From: Fereydounia khargensis
Taxonomy: Eukaryota; Basidiomycota; Ustilaginomycetes; Urocystidales; Fereydouniaceae
Direction of reading: 5' to 3'
Length of the DNA stretch: 64,000 nucleotides
Assembly (NCBI GenBank): GCA_026413255.1
Contig: JAOCZO010000004.1
Location: 310,001 to 374,000, forward strand
Shown here piece after piece: positions 25,201-36,394 of this stretch. Within the stretch, counting starts at the first letter, position 1, and each line of letters opens with the position of its first letter. The notes under the pieces are model-generated. The model was not told where the DNA came from. It saw only the letters and a program-made list of their open reading frames with translations, and did no database searches. Both the position numbers and the translations under genes were made by a program.

Positions 25201-25681
25201 AGGACATGCTTACTTTGCTACTTGGATCGGAATGAACTCACCGTCGCTGCTCAGGGATGAGGATTCAGTGAGAAGACCTCTTTCGGCCCTTTCCCGATTT
25301 CGTCTAAGCCATGTGAAGGCGCTGCATATCAGGCTGAGTGACTTGCCCTGGGACCGAGACAAAGCGACGAGAGTCAAAATAAGGTCAGGATTCCTGATCT
25401 CAAGCGTAATTGGCAAGGGTATCGGTGAGATTGATTATGTGAGAGACACTCACCGTGCCTGTGGGACTCTCAAATACGCCAATTTTGCCATCTTCAATAG
25501 CACGGAAGACATTGCGCATCAGGTCAATTTGAATGTCGTACGCTTTTGGGAAAGGAAACCCGAAAGCCCTGGAGTAGCTAGTCGCCTGTTTGTCATCGTA
25601 AGGAGACAGGTCTGCGGGACTGCTAGCGGCTGTCTCCTCCTCCCCAGGGGTTGGGAGCACCAATGAACGCTCTCCAGCCAT
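22289..25681 (-). CDS. CHL1: Chl1/DDX11-family iron-sulfur DNA helicase
   Basis: XPD-like superfamily 2 helicase that acts in sister-chromatid cohesion and replication-fork stability, in the nucleus. Seven exons: 25681-25454, 25347-25242, 25176-24248, 24192-23791, 23700-22867, 22790-22587 and 22531-22289; introns of 55-92 nt (25348-25453 is 106 nt). Product 981 aa, close to human DDX11 (970). Walker A is rebuilt across the first junction as SPTGT|GKS (72-79). Exon 3 has four spaced cysteines of the FeS domain ([30 protein letters not shown]) and [16 protein letters not shown] (motif Ia). Exon 4 has VLIDEAHNL (DEAH 451-454), exon 5 [14 protein letters not shown] and FSCGHIIPP, exon 6 [18 protein letters not shown] and exon 7 [18 protein letters not shown] (motif VI). 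The order and the SEGINF/AIRH motifs identify Chl1 rather than Rad3 or FANCJ. Confidence 0.94.
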
Positions 25682-26450
25682 GACGATGGCAATTTTCCAT
25701 TCGGCGACGAGCAGGAACTATGTCGAAATGAGGTTTGCCTTTTTGAGTGAGTTGGTGTAGCGAGTTGTTGTTGCTTTTCTCCGCTAGTTTCTTTTTCTTG
25801 GTCCTGGACCCTGAAAGGCTCGAACGAGCTTTTTCGGGCAGGCCGGGTGGTCATTGCGCGAAGCCGTGAACCTCTTTTACACGACGCGTCCGGCCGGCGA
25901 CCACCACAGACGCGCGTCATTTGCATCTCTCGCTTCAAACCTCAAAACTGCACACGGAGTGCCCACTATCGCCCGAGTTACTGGGGTCGGGTTGGGTTGA
26001 GAACAGGGTACAGTTAGATTCAATTACATGTCATCATTCAAATCTCTATGTCCATAGCAAAAGACAGCTGCTGGCTGGGGCGCGCAACCTAATCGAATCA
26101 AATCAATCGCTCCCCTGGTATTCAAGGCATCTGGTTGCTTGCTCGAGTGCCGCCATGCCCGTGGGCTACGAATGTCTGGATGCGTAGGGAGGATCAGGTC
26201 AGGCCGTTTTCCCCGTCACGTGGCCAAGTGCTACATGTGGGAGGTCACGCGGAAGAACCTGAGACGACAAGCGCCATCCTTGTGGTCCAGGGTAATCAGA
26301 AGTAGTAGAGGAGAAGGGAAAGTCCAGCGAATTCGCGTTTGAGGGCCTAAACCGAACGTTTGGGTTGTTCGCAACCTTGGTGCGAGAGGAAGACGAAGCG
26401 AGCGAGAACTAGAGCCCTCTGCCACTGCGCAAAACAAAAAGGCGTCGGGA
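25682..26450. other. Intergenic region left of the transporter gene
   Basis: Contains the CHL1 promoter (minus strand) and the transporter 3' UTR. Short open frames only, none with domain character. Confidence 0.55.
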
Positions 26451-27600
26451 TTAAGCCTTGTACGTCTTGAAGGCAACCAGACCACCGAGCGCGATGGCAT
26501 AGCCAAAGAACTGAAGGCCGGTGACAGTGCTACCAAGCAGGAACATGCTGCCCAGAATGAGCAGAATGTCCTTAAGAACACCCGCCAGAGTCAGAGTCAG
26601 GGAGCTGGCGGCTCCGATGAGGAAGACTGCAGCGATGTTAAGGCCGAAAGCGACAGCGGCGTTGGTGAAGAGTACGAAGGGCCCGAGGTTGGAGATCTCC
26701 ATGAAGGGGACGAGACCCTCGGTGAATGGCAGCAGACATGCGTTGATGGCAGCGCAGACAGGCGCGAAGTAGTAAAGACTGACGAGAGGGTCCATCTTGA
26801 GGCCTTGCAGCAGAACTTGGATCATGACCAGGCGGGATGATTCGAAGGCAATCGCCAGGACCTGGTAGACGAAGCCCCAGAACTCGAAGGACACCTCGCC
26901 GTACGATGCAATAGCAACACCGAATGAGATGGCGCCGACAATCATCGTCAAGGTTCCAGAGAGCTGCTTGAGTCCAAAGACGAAAGAGATGATGAGCACA
27001 GCAACAGGAGTAAATGCTTTAAGCATCTGGATGAAGCTGACGCTGAGAGTCAAGTAAGCCATGTTGCTGAAGACCAAGCTGCCGGAGAAAAGGGCACCGA
27101 TGGGTAGAATGTTCCTGTACCATCGCTCGTTCGTCATCTCAACATTGGCAAGACCGTCCATGAGATGCGTGAAGCGCGCAAGCATGCGAGTTCCGACGGT
27201 GGCGAAGGCCATGTGGAAGGTGGTGAGGAAGACAGGATAAGGGAAATTGAGCTGCGCAGGGTCCAGAACATATCTGTCAAGGCGAAATGATGAGGATTTG
27301 ATCGTCTCGTTAGTATCAAGATCACATAAGTCACCATTCGGCCCAGACTTACTTGTTGTAGACGATAACGCTGCTGGAAAGGGAGATCCAGAGAGCAATG
27401 ATGACAGCGGGGTGAATCTTCTTCTTCTCACGCTGCATAGATCCACCGGGAAGGATGCCACCGTTGGGGGCCTGGACACCGAGGCCGCTTGCGCCAGGAG
27501 TGCCGACTGAAGGGGACCTGTGACCGGTGATGGGGTCATGGCCGCCCTTCTCGTCGATGGAGAGGTTTTGCATGGGTAGAGATGTGTGTTCCTTGGCCAT
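26451..27600 (-). CDS. TPT/DMT-family sugar-phosphate or nucleotide-sugar transporter
   Basis: Integral membrane antiporter of the drug/metabolite transporter superfamily, triose-phosphate translocator branch, expected in Golgi or ER membranes. Two exons, 27600-27353 and 27273-26451 (79-nt intron), 356 aa. After a 55-residue hydrophilic N-terminus come about ten hydrophobic helices, starting with HPAVIIALWISLSSSVIVYNKYVL across the splice junction. Family-like motifs are NKYVLD, FPYPVFLTTFHM, FSNMAYLTLSVSFIQMLKAFTPV and the late ...SSLTLTLAGVLKDILLI with KxxKD-like spacing. These fit the fungal TPT proteins of unknown substrate; the substrate cannot be read from the sequence. Confidence 0.88.
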
Positions 27601-28837
27601 CTTGAGTATGTGAGAGGGGTGTCTTGGGGTTGACGGGAGGTGTGACGACGTCAGGACGGTATGGCACGGGCCTGCAGAGCAGTCGTTGCTTTATGAAGTG
27701 TTGAGTGTTGGGACGGTGGGAAGGGGGAAGGAATCGCAGATGGGTCTTTTTTTTTTTCAAAGCAGCAGCAGTCCAGCTTTGGTGGGTAGTTGACAGCGGT
27801 CGGTCCCGGTGCGGACAGAACAGAGGTGGCAGGTAGGCAGGTAGGCATGTAGGCAGGTAGGCAGTAGAGGAGAAGAGCGGGAGAGCGGAGCGGAGCGCGA
27901 TGACCGACCGATCCCAGTGGGCTCAGAGCATCTGTGCATGTGCGTTCGGTCTTTTTTTGGCGCGGCGCGAGGGCGACAGGCAGGAAAGCAGGCAGGCGCG
28001 AGAACACAGTCAAGTCAGCTGCAGGGCAGGTTTCATGATTGAAATGGCTGTGGTTTTTTGGTTTCTGTCTTTTTGGTGGCTCTCGGGCTCGAGTGGCGGA
28101 GAGGAAGCGAGAAAAAGCGAACGAACTTGATGGCGCAAATCGATTTGGCTCCCCACATCTCGCCTTTCATCCAGCTCCGCAAACAGATCGCACTGTAATA
28201 ATTGAGTGATTTCAGCTGTTTCAAGCCAAGTTGAGTCTCGCGTCTGGACTGTGCCGGTTCAGCATCGAGTACATTCTGATACAGTCACACTTCGAGAAGG
28301 GCGTGAACAAGCAAAAGCTGGCTCGGAACATGAGAGGCACTCTTTTTGAGTGAATCGACCCTGCGTACATGATGGGGCTCCTCGGAGGGCAAGAACGTGT
28401 CCGTCCTTTCTCAGTCTGGTTACAGCGAAGGATGCAGTTGACTGCATGGGGTCGGGTCATGAAACTAGTTTAGCACTCGCGCTCGCCTGGAGGTTTGGCA
28501 TGGCTCCAAGCATGGCTTCAACCGCATTCTTCCGGTGCCGCGCGCGCCCGTCATGCCGATCCATGCATTTCTTCTAAAAGGAACAGCACCCGAAGCCTAG
28601 GTGGTGCGCGCTTTTGACGGCAAGCTGCTGGCACCCGTCAATCCTCAAGCATCACGTTGAGCGCGGTTCAAGCCCATGTCTGTAGCTGGTCACCAACGCA
28701 CGGGGCTGGAGCGAGATTGCCAACTTGTAAGATTGGACGAGATACAGGTATTTTACATGACCGCCGTAGATCGCTATCATAAAAAGCTCGAGCTCCGTAA
28801 TTCACACTACTGCGGGAATCCAAAGCAGTTGTCCCGG
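27601..28837. other. Intergenic region with GTAGGCAG repeat
   Basis: No gene seen. It includes the transporter promoter, a run of AGGTAGGCAGGTAGGCA-like units at about 27828-27863, a T tract at 27748-27758 and, to the right, the 3' UTR of the cyclin gene. Confidence 0.6.
27828..27863. repeat. GTAGGCAG tandem repeat
   Basis: Four to five imperfect copies of an 8-base unit GTAGGCAG in the leader region of the transporter gene. Non-coding. Confidence 0.75.
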
Positions 28838-30185
28838 TCAGCTTTGCCCCTCACTGGAGCCCCTCGCTGGTGTGTTCTGCCCTCCGTGGAAGTCGTAGAC
28901 ATCCTCATCTATCGCACGACATGCCTCGGCGGCCTCATCCTCGTCCACATCAAAGACGTCCGTCCATGGCAATCCAACATTTGTGTTTTCGTTCGACCCG
29001 TCCTTGGCAGTCACGTCTTCGACCGTATCTGTGACTTTGTCTTGGCTGCCTTGAACAGCTCTGTATGTGGCGGGATCGACGCCTTTAGCGGAACACGCCT
29101 TCTTAAATGCTCCGGCCGCAAGAACTGGTGCCTCGAACATGACACAAACCGGATCCCTAAAGCTGTTTTCCGTCATCTCGGTCAGTATTACCTCTCACGT
29201 CTTGTCGCGCTCCAGATGCATACCTGTCGTTGAGAATCGTCCATGCAAGCCGTGCAACAGGCTTGTCCACGTGCAATCTGTATGTTGCCTTGACTAGGAT
29301 CTCGTGCGGGTGCTCGACAATCAAATCAAAGGCCAAAGACTCGAGTAGATCCTCTTCGTAGACTAATATAATGTCCCTCCACCGGCCGTACTCCTGACCA
29401 GTTCCAGGTCAATACGGCAAAAGTAGAGAAAGCCAGTCAGAGCCATAAGTCGTCGTACCGCCGCATTGCTCATGGCACGTACCTTGGAATTTGGATTCGC
29501 CCGATACGACCTTTCGTTCCACTTTTGCACACCTTCCGGGGACTTGTCCAGCGAGGCCATCGTAGCATCGATGATTGAAGGCAGTTTTCGATGGGCCTCC
29601 TCCACTTTGCAAGCTAGAAAGACGCAAGTTGCAGCCATCTCCTAGAGTATCATTGCAGGCAAGATCAGATCGAGTACTAGCGCCACGCTGTGATCGCTAT
29701 CATACTTGGGCGCTGCTTACATAGTGGGAGTATCCTTGTCGACTTGGTCCATGTTGGAGCGGCTTGCGCATGTAAAACCTGTGGAAGAAGATGCATGCCG
29801 TACTCAGGACATGTTGGCCGCTAGAACATACCCATCAGCATCATGATGATTGAGAAACCGATCTCAGGCACGTCAGATTGTCTCACAGTCGCATGAAGTC
29901 TCCGATCCTGTAGATGGTGTGAACCCCTTTTCCCCGGAGCTGTCTTTCGAGCTCAGGTTGAATTTGGGCAACAAGAACTGAAGGTGTCAGGAGCAGGTCG
30001 GATTTTGAGAACAACCACTGATATTCAGCCTCCGAAGGTGCTTGGACCGTCTTCCCCGCTGTCTTCGACGAAGGTGTCTCGGAGCCTCGAGTGCTTAAAG
30101 CCGTGGCGGGGCCCCTCTGGCTTGACATGATGTTGTCGTTCTGGTCATCCTGGCTTGCTTTAGAGATGCCTTCTGGCTCGGCCAT
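28838..30185 (-). CDS. Transcription-kinase cyclin, K/T type (Pch1-like)
   Basis: Regulatory subunit expected for a CTD kinase (Cdk9/Cdk12-like). Five exons: 30185-29887, 29820-29721, 29641-29483, 29393-29224 and 29156-28838; introns 66, 79, 89 and 67 nt. Product 348 aa. The first cyclin fold starts with YQWLFSKSDLLLTPS and RGKGVHTIYRIGDFMRL|GQHVLSTACIFFHRFYMRKPL, then YEMAATCVFLACKVEEAHRKLPSIID. It continues with EYGRWRDIILVYEEDLLESLAFDLIVEHPHEILVK, the loop before the second fold. PVCVMFEAPVLAAGAFKKAC belongs to the second fold. The tail is acidic. The ATG at 30185 has A at -3; the frame is also open to an ATG at 30407, which would add 74 residues. Assignment to K/T rather than C-type cyclins rests on the WLFSKSDLLLTPS and FHRFYM motifs. 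Confidence 0.88.
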
Positions 30186-30472
30186 GATGGCGACACAGCA
30201 GGCCTGATGCGTACACGCTCCTAAGGGTTCATCCAAAAGTGGTTTGCCCGTCCGCCTGGGTTGGTCTTGGAGGATAGCAGAGTCAAAGGCCTTGTATGGG
30301 GAAGGAAGCGCGTTATGGTCAGAAAGGAAACGGTGTCTGATTTGACATTTTTGGGCTGTCTGTCTCTGCTTGTCCCACGCAGGTGGAGGTCGGGGGGCTG
30401 CCATCAATTGAATCTCTCGGACGAGAAGCCATTCTATTCAGGGTGGTCCTCGCAACTGCCGCCTCTGATGCA

Positions 30473-30479
<7 letters not shown>

Positions 30480-30505
<26 letters not shown>

Positions 30506-30506
30506 C
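30480..30506. repeat. (CGC)n trinucleotide repeat
   Basis: About nine perfect CGC/GCC units. On the minus strand it would encode an alanine or glycine run in a small open frame that I do not accept as a gene. Confidence 0.8.
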
Positions 30507-30712
30507 TCGCCACAACAATGCTGTTTGCTCGGCAACATGCGTCCCATTCTTTCACAACGACAACGTCTGACAAATGATGGTGATTGTCAACAATTCGGCT
30601 GAGGTTGTAGGGCTGCCTCTCTTTACATCGTCTGTTTTGATCCTACGCCCTGAACCAGCCAGACTCGCTGCCTCCTCACAATTACAGTCATCTCTGGTCC
30701 TGTGACATTCTG

Positions 30713-30720
30713 TATATAAA
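30713..30720 (+). promoter_or_regulatory. Candidate TATA box of the CHS7-like gene
   Basis: TATATAAA about 215 bases before the ATG at 30935. The distance is longer than usual, so there may be a long leader or a different start site. Confidence 0.35.
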
Positions 30721-30934
30721 CTTGAACCTAATCATATGTAGCTGATGCGACAGAGCAATCAATTTCTCCCTCGGAAGAGAATATGGATAACGTGCTGGCT
30801 CACCTATACCATCCTTTCTAGACACGCCGTCCAGCAAGCCTATGGACATCTGCCCAGTCAAGAGGCTCCGCACGTAGCCCTTTCTCGGTCAACAGCACGG
30901 ATACCTCGCCATCTTGTCACGGAGCTCTTCAACT

Positions 30935-32466
30935 ATGATCCAGTCAACACGTTTCGGGGATTTTGAATACCTTTGCTCGCACGTACCAAGCTTGTCCGTT
31001 TGTAATCTTCTTTTAAAGAGACTATTACGAGAAGGCTATGGGTAAGCACCGTCCCAGTCCAGGCCAATGACGAAGCAATCCCTTCGTGCGGTTGACATTT
31101 ACGATCATCGAGTTCAGAGAGGTTCTAGGCATTCCGGACGTCGATGTACGAAGCCTTCCCGTCGGCGTGAATATTTCTTGTGGTATCCCACAGAACGGCA
31201 GCAAAGGTAGCAGAGGCAATCTTGGTGAGAGACATATGACAAGAAAAGGCCTGTCACGAAGCCATTATCATTGACTCAAACCGTCTCTGTCAAGCTCTCG
31301 TGATCATCTCATTCTTGCTCTGGGCTCTCGTGAGCTTTTTCATCAAGAAAACTCACCAAAGGGTTGCTGCTGTCGGTGCGTTCCTTCACCTTCTTGGACT
31401 GGACTCTAACACGCATGTTGATCGGATCCACATCGATCGCATCAACCAGGACGGCAAGAGATGAAAATTTTCTTGATCAACTACGAGGCAACCATAGCAT
31501 TCAACGCCTTGGTCGCTGGGTCGTTCATGAAGCAGGGTAGTCTGGTGCTTTGCATCTTTACGGCAATCCACCAAGCACTATTATCGACTCTCTTCTGGTG
31601 TCTGCTCGCAACAGCCTTGGTTGCCACTCAGATGGTAGAGGATGGAAGTATGTCATCTCTTTTGCCAATCTTCATGATTTGGATTTTTTGCTTTATGGTG
31701 AGCTGGAAGTTGTTCTATGTTGACCGTCTTGCTTTTGGACATGAAATGTTCGATTGACAGAAAATCTGCATTGCGCTTCAGGCATCCTTGATGATCTCGT
31801 TCGACGCCGCCTTTGGCTTCTTGCTGTCGATTAAGGCGTGGCAGGACGAGCCATCAAGGCTTTCGCACCCAAGGTAAGGATAGGAACAAAACATCAGTCC
31901 AGACGATGAGCGACAAGTATTGATAAGGCTCCAAAACGTTTCGTGAATCTCGCCTCGCCCTAGCCTTTACGTGATGGTAGTGGTGCTCCCTCTGGTTTCG
32001 TTGATGCTGTTCGGCCTTCTGCAAATCTACGTCTTCTTGGGTAAACTCAACTCTTGGAAACCAATAGGTGAGGACCGAATTGTTCTTTCCTTCGAGCGCC
32101 GCAAGGAGACACGCTGAACCAGATTGGATTGGTGCCTCTGATCAGGTTTCCTGGTGTTGGCCGGTGTTCTATGGCTAGCTGGCACGGTGAGAGTTTGACG
32201 GAGTGGGTGTCCGCGTTGCTGAAGTGAGTCTGACTGGATAAAGCCGGATACAGGCGGTCATGTTCTTCGTTTCGGAAAGGCTGTGCGTAGCTACGAAGGG
32301 AACCCTAGACGGAGCCTTCCTAACGACGTTATTACACGCGAGCAGTGTTGGGCTTCTTGTCCTTTCGTGGGTGTTGTCGACAGAAGCCTCCTGGGATGAC
32401 GATCCAGGATCATTCGAGTTTTCTTGCCGTAGCACCGATCAAGAACATCGAAGTAAATGGTGGTGA
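30935..32466 (+). CDS. CHS7: Chs7-like chitin synthase export chaperone
   Basis: Seven-membrane-span ER protein; the family assists exit of chitin synthase from the ER. Eight short exons: 30935-31041, 31118-31224, 31295-31375, 31450-31697, 31761-31873, 31964-32067, 32146-32186 and 32254-32466; introns of 63-90 nt, all GT-AG. Product 337 aa (yeast Chs7 is 316). Start MIQSTRFGDFEYLCSHVPS matches the FGDF...C...P opening of the family. Then come GINISCGIP-like loop cysteines, QRVAAVGRQEMKIF (the AVGRxE motif), SLVLCIFTAIHQALLSTLFW and ATQMVEDGSMSSLLP (the QxxEDGT motif), and a last helix ending LLVLSWVLSTEASW. No single open frame exceeds 100 residues, so a simple ORF scan misses this gene. The 70-nt intron 31225-31294 has a shorter alternative, but only this choice keeps the family spacing. 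Confidence 0.85.
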
Positions 32467-33236
32467 AGGTTGTAAGAACGATCTGGATGAAGACCTCTGG
32501 AAGTGCAATCTAGACCGCTGAGAGCCTTCAATTTGGTTGGTGTCCAAGGTTGGCAATTAGCATAGGAAGGTATCTTCCAGAGCAGCTTATTCTCAGAGAC
32601 CTATTGCGGCTCGTCTCTTGGGGCTGCTGAGCAGAGCAATCACCGCGCATGATGTGAGGAAAGAGAGGAACCGGAAGAAAGCCTGCCGCGATACCGCCCG
32701 CTCCTGATCATCAGTTCTCGATGAGCTGTAGAGTGGAGATATGAGATTCAGGTCAGATGCGGAAGGGTGTCTGAGCTGGATCAGAGATCGAAAAAACTCT
32801 CACCTGAAGATCCTTCTGAGATTAGGAAGAGCCATGTTGTAAAAGAGATGGTAGAAAAGATGAAGGATGAGTTCAAGACCCTGATGCGGAATAACACTTT
32901 TTGAACTGGGAATTTTGGACCGCTCTGTAGTGCAGACACACGACGCGATTGATTTGTGGAGAGGCCAGGCGAGTCGAGACCCTGAGATAGGGAGAACTTG
33001 AGGATCCAAATGTCGTCAAATCATTGAACAGAGCGTGAAATCTAAAAGTACAGCTTGGAGGAGAAGGTGCTGCAACATTGCAAAGCGTGCGTGCCGGGGC
33101 TGGGTCAAGTGTCGTCTGAAGACGAGGTTGCGTTATGATTGGGGGATAGTGTGAAGTGGGTATCAATGCTGAGGACGAGGCGAATCGAGACAGGACAAAG
33201 TGAAGGGGAGACCGGTATCCAAGACGAGTCGCATCT
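32467..33236. other. Convergent intergenic region
   Basis: Between the 3' ends of the CHS7-like (+) and J-domain (-) genes. No domain-bearing frame is seen; the longest open frame (97 codons, minus strand) looks random. Confidence 0.55.
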
Positions 33237-34870
33237 TTAGTGTGGTGGTGGTTTGTCCTGCGACTGTCCAGGTACCCACGCTTCGCTCGTCTCCAAGATC
33301 TTAATGACGCCTTTGAGCAGCCCAGAGGTCGTCGGCCCTAAAAGACCTCCGCGTTGGAGCGCCGTGCTGTTCGTAGGGTCAGACACACGACTGGCACCTT
33401 CAAGATTTTGCCTTCTTGTCCGTCTCTTGGCTTTCTTGCGGTTCCGCGATGGTCGCGTCGATTCGTTCTCATGCGCCGATGCGACCCGCTCGGCTTCGTC
33501 TGAGGACCTTGACTCTGAGACGATACCGAAGAACTCTTCTTCATCAGCGTCCTCCTCACTCGAGCTCGCATCACTGCCAGAATCTGAAGGTGGCCTCGTA
33601 GCCTCTTCGCCATGGACGTTGCTGTCTCCAGTTTTTGTTGGATCCTTCATCGCCTGATCAATGGCCATAGGAATGCTGAGCGTCACCCGCGCCAATTGAA
33701 GTGTCAATCTTAGACGACCGAAGACATCAAAGTATGACAGCGATCGGAGATGCTGCTGGATTTCATAAAGCCGGATGAGCTCGAGATGAACAACACGGAC
33801 GTAGCGACGTCCAGCTGATCGAATGCATTGCAGAGCGGTCAATCGGTCAGCAGCTGTATAGATGACGGTTCGACAGTCATTCACTCACCGAGTAGCACCT
33901 CTCTCAACTTGCGGAAAGCTCCTTCCAGACTTTCGACGGTGTCGTTCCCAACCTGAATACCAGAGCTTCCATCGTTTAAGGCCTCTGCACAGGACGGCAT
34001 ACGCAGATTAGTAATGCTCGTACCCCAGCAGGCTGTCGGCCTGCTCGATTCAAAACACTGAATGTGGAACTCACGGACTAGAACACGGATCATGTCGAAA
34101 TCGCCTTCCAAGAACTCGCACATGACCGAGTAGAGGACGTTGTTTAATGTCTCTTCGCCAAAGCCAGATGCGCTTCCGCTGAACCCATTATCACCTGCGG
34201 TATTGACGGCCGCAGCAAAGTCCGTGCGGCCAGATACGTCATAAATCCGGCGTGAAGTGGGCTTGGAAAGGGTCTCGTAGGCGAATGCCACCTTCTGAAA
34301 GGCAAGTGTGGATGCGGGGTACGAAGGAAACTTGCTGCAGAGCGTAGAGGATAACGATAGGGAGCAGAACAATGAAGGACAAGAGTAAGAAGTTTGCCCT
34401 GAAACAGCAGCATCGACTCAGAGGCAGTTCTTGAGAAACTTACTCGGGGTGACAGATGCGGCTTCGATTGAGAAAGGCTCGTCTAATCTCTTCCGGCTTG
34501 GCTTTTCTCGAGACGTCAAGCACTTTATAAAGATCCTCCTCGGCGATGATCGAGTCGAGAACCCTAAGCTTGGCCTTGGTCTCCTCTGACACCTGGTCTG
34601 CTTCTTGAAACGAAGTCGCCAGACCAGGGCTTTCACCTGACTCAGCAGCGACGGAAGCATAGGAGGGAGGAGGCGATAAGGGTCGCTGCCGCGTTCTGGG
34701 ACGGATCTTGACCTTATTGTCCTTGGTGGGTTGTGACTCCTTGTTGGCAGGATCACCCCTCGAGGTGGCTGTGAAAGTGCAGAAGATCTTGACAGGTTAA
34801 TACGTGGACTCAATCATGATCGGAGGGGAAGACACTCACCATAATTATACAAAGAGCTGGCCACAAACAT
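33237..34870 (-). CDS. J-domain (DnaJ-type) co-chaperone
   Basis: Hsp70 co-chaperone of unknown client. Five exons: 34870-34840, 34768-34444, 34334-34075, 33984-33889 and 33814-33237; introns 71, 109, 90 and 74 nt. Product 429 aa. The J domain spans about residues 86-148: EEDLYKVLDVSRKAKPEEI, then FLNRSRICHPDKFPSYP. The invariant HPD (117-119) is created by splicing, with its Asp codon split between exons 2 and 3, which strongly supports that junction. AFQKVAFAYETLSKPTSRRIYD completes the domain. C-terminal to it lie a Gly/Ser segment, an LNNVLYSVMCEFLEGDFDMIRVLV helix and an acidic, then Lys/Arg-rich tail (NRKKAKRRTRRQ) that could be a nuclear signal. The layout resembles fungal Mug185-type J proteins. 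Confidence 0.87.
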
Positions 34871-35688
34871 GTCTGGTGAGAAAAGTTGGATGACGAAGGG
34901 TCGCCCGCTTGGCACTTTGAGAAACAAGTCGCTTGCACGTTGCTCAGTGAACGCTCAGGGGATGTAGAGGCGGCGGGGGGCAAGGATCCAAGCCACAAGC
35001 CAGCTGATCCGATCAAGGCAGGTGGATTCCAGGTGAGTGCGTCAGCATAGCTCTGAACGCAAGGCTAGAAATAGAACTGGAGTTGGATGTCGAATCAACT
35101 GCAGAAGGAGGCAGCCTTTGGGGAGTGGGGCAGATGATGGTCAAACGATGGTGGTAGCCAGGAGACGAGATGAATGAGAGAGGACGGATGTGGGTTTGAG
35201 TATCAGGGTCGGTACCCTTGATCGGCAGTCAGATGCGTGAGGCGAAAGATTTCGCGTTGGAGCTGGTTCTCTGCTGGATCTGTTGGTCCGCTCCGCTCAT
35301 GAAGCTGGCCAACAAACACACTTCACATTTCACGCGCAACGGCATCAAGGCCAACACGCCCTTCCGTGATTTGGAATTGCACATGCAATACAGTACAGTA
35401 CAGTACTTTACCGTGCAATCCTCGGTACCGGACAACACGACCTGCTCTGGTGAAACCCGCCGCGTCAAACCCACAGTCGGCTCCTCAATATGAGGAATGC
35501 CGACAATCACACAGTGAGCTCATACATGGGACCAAGCCCTTTGCCGCGTTTGCTGAGAGAGCAGGCATGAACAATAGCGTTATCAGTACAGGTACAGGAT
35601 CAATCAAGTGCGAAGGTAGTCGGCGCTGGAAGAGACGCGATTCAATTCCAAAGTGCAAGCGGGAACAGCTTTCAGAGACCCGGACCTG
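34871..35688. other. Intergenic region with palindromic repeat
   Basis: Lies upstream of the J-domain gene and downstream of MOG1, both minus strand. It carries the ACAGTAC repeat at 35389-35409. No further gene is supported. Confidence 0.55.
35389..35409. repeat. Palindromic ACAGTAC repeat
   Basis: ACAGTACAGTACAGTAC units in the region upstream of the J-domain gene. The same unit forms runs at 12006-12029 and 56471-56505. Confidence 0.7.
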
Positions 35689-36394
35689 TCAAGCAAACAA
35701 GGACCAGTCCCGAATTTGAAGACTGGCTGCAGTCGCTTCGAAGGCCTCAGTCACGGTACCATTTGAGGCATGACCTTGGTCAGCTTCAGAGCCCAGCGGC
35801 TCATTAAAGCTCAGAACAAGATCCACGTTCTTTCCCTCGAGGCGCCACAGAGCAAGCCCGATCCGCACCAGATCGGCTGGCTCTGACTCTTTGCCAAACT
35901 TTTTGATGACTTGCGTGCCTGAGAGAAGGACTGGCTTTGGTGTAGATCCACTGTCTTGCTCTGCTGAGCTCGCCGATGGAAGACGGATCCAGTCGATTTT
36001 GGAATCTGATGCCGAATTGTCATGAGCTAGTGATCCGAAGTGAAACCTGGCCAGAGGAAGTTGGAGGTGGAACTAGTCAATAAGGAGGGGAAAAGCGATC
36101 GAGCAGGGGTACTCACTTGACTGCTTGTTCGAGATTTTCATCTGCGCCCTCGTCCCTGGCAAGCTGCAGAACTTCAAGGATGCAGCTGACGTTCGAGTCC
36201 TCGCGGACAAGAACCTCTTGATTGTCTGGGACCTGACGAAAGTCACTGTAAGGCGGGATGTATTCAGACTTGGACAGTGATCGCACCGACCATGTAAGGG
36301 TTTGGCTAACATACCTGGCGTCAATGAAGCCCTTGGAAAACTCGGCCGTGATCGCCCCGCCAAAGAGATCCCTCACTTGTGTAACTTGCGCCAT
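35689..36394 (-). CDS. MOG1: Mog1-type Ran-binding protein
   Basis: Small nuclear protein that binds Ran GTPase and releases nucleotide, aiding nuclear protein import. Three exons: 36394-36315, 36245-36117 and 36046-35689 (introns 69 and 70 nt); 188 aa, matching human RANGRF (186). The start MAQVTQVRDLFGGAITAEFSKGFIDAR followed by SDFRQVPDNQEVLV is the diagnostic Mog1 opening (LFGGAI...P..F.D.S..RQVPDNQEVF). The third exon encodes PVLLSGTQVIKKF, then VRIGLALWRLEGKNVDLVLSFNEP, a hallmark of the family C-terminus. An acidic Ser-rich insert separates the parts. The third exon lies in a frame not visible as a long ORF from an ATG. Confidence 0.93.

Larger units (their letters stand above)
30186..30934. 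other. Divergent promoter region with (CGC)n repeat
   Basis: Lies between the cyclin (-) and CHS7-like (+) genes. A run of about nine CGC units (30480-30506) sits in the presumed cyclin leader. TATATAAA at 30713-30720 faces the CHS7-like gene. No additional gene is supported. Confidence 0.6.

Noticed and set aside
30319-30573. Minus-strand frame with an alanine run upstream of the cyclin
   Set aside because: The Ala run comes from the CGC repeat and the frame does not join the cyclin exon; I treat it as leader.
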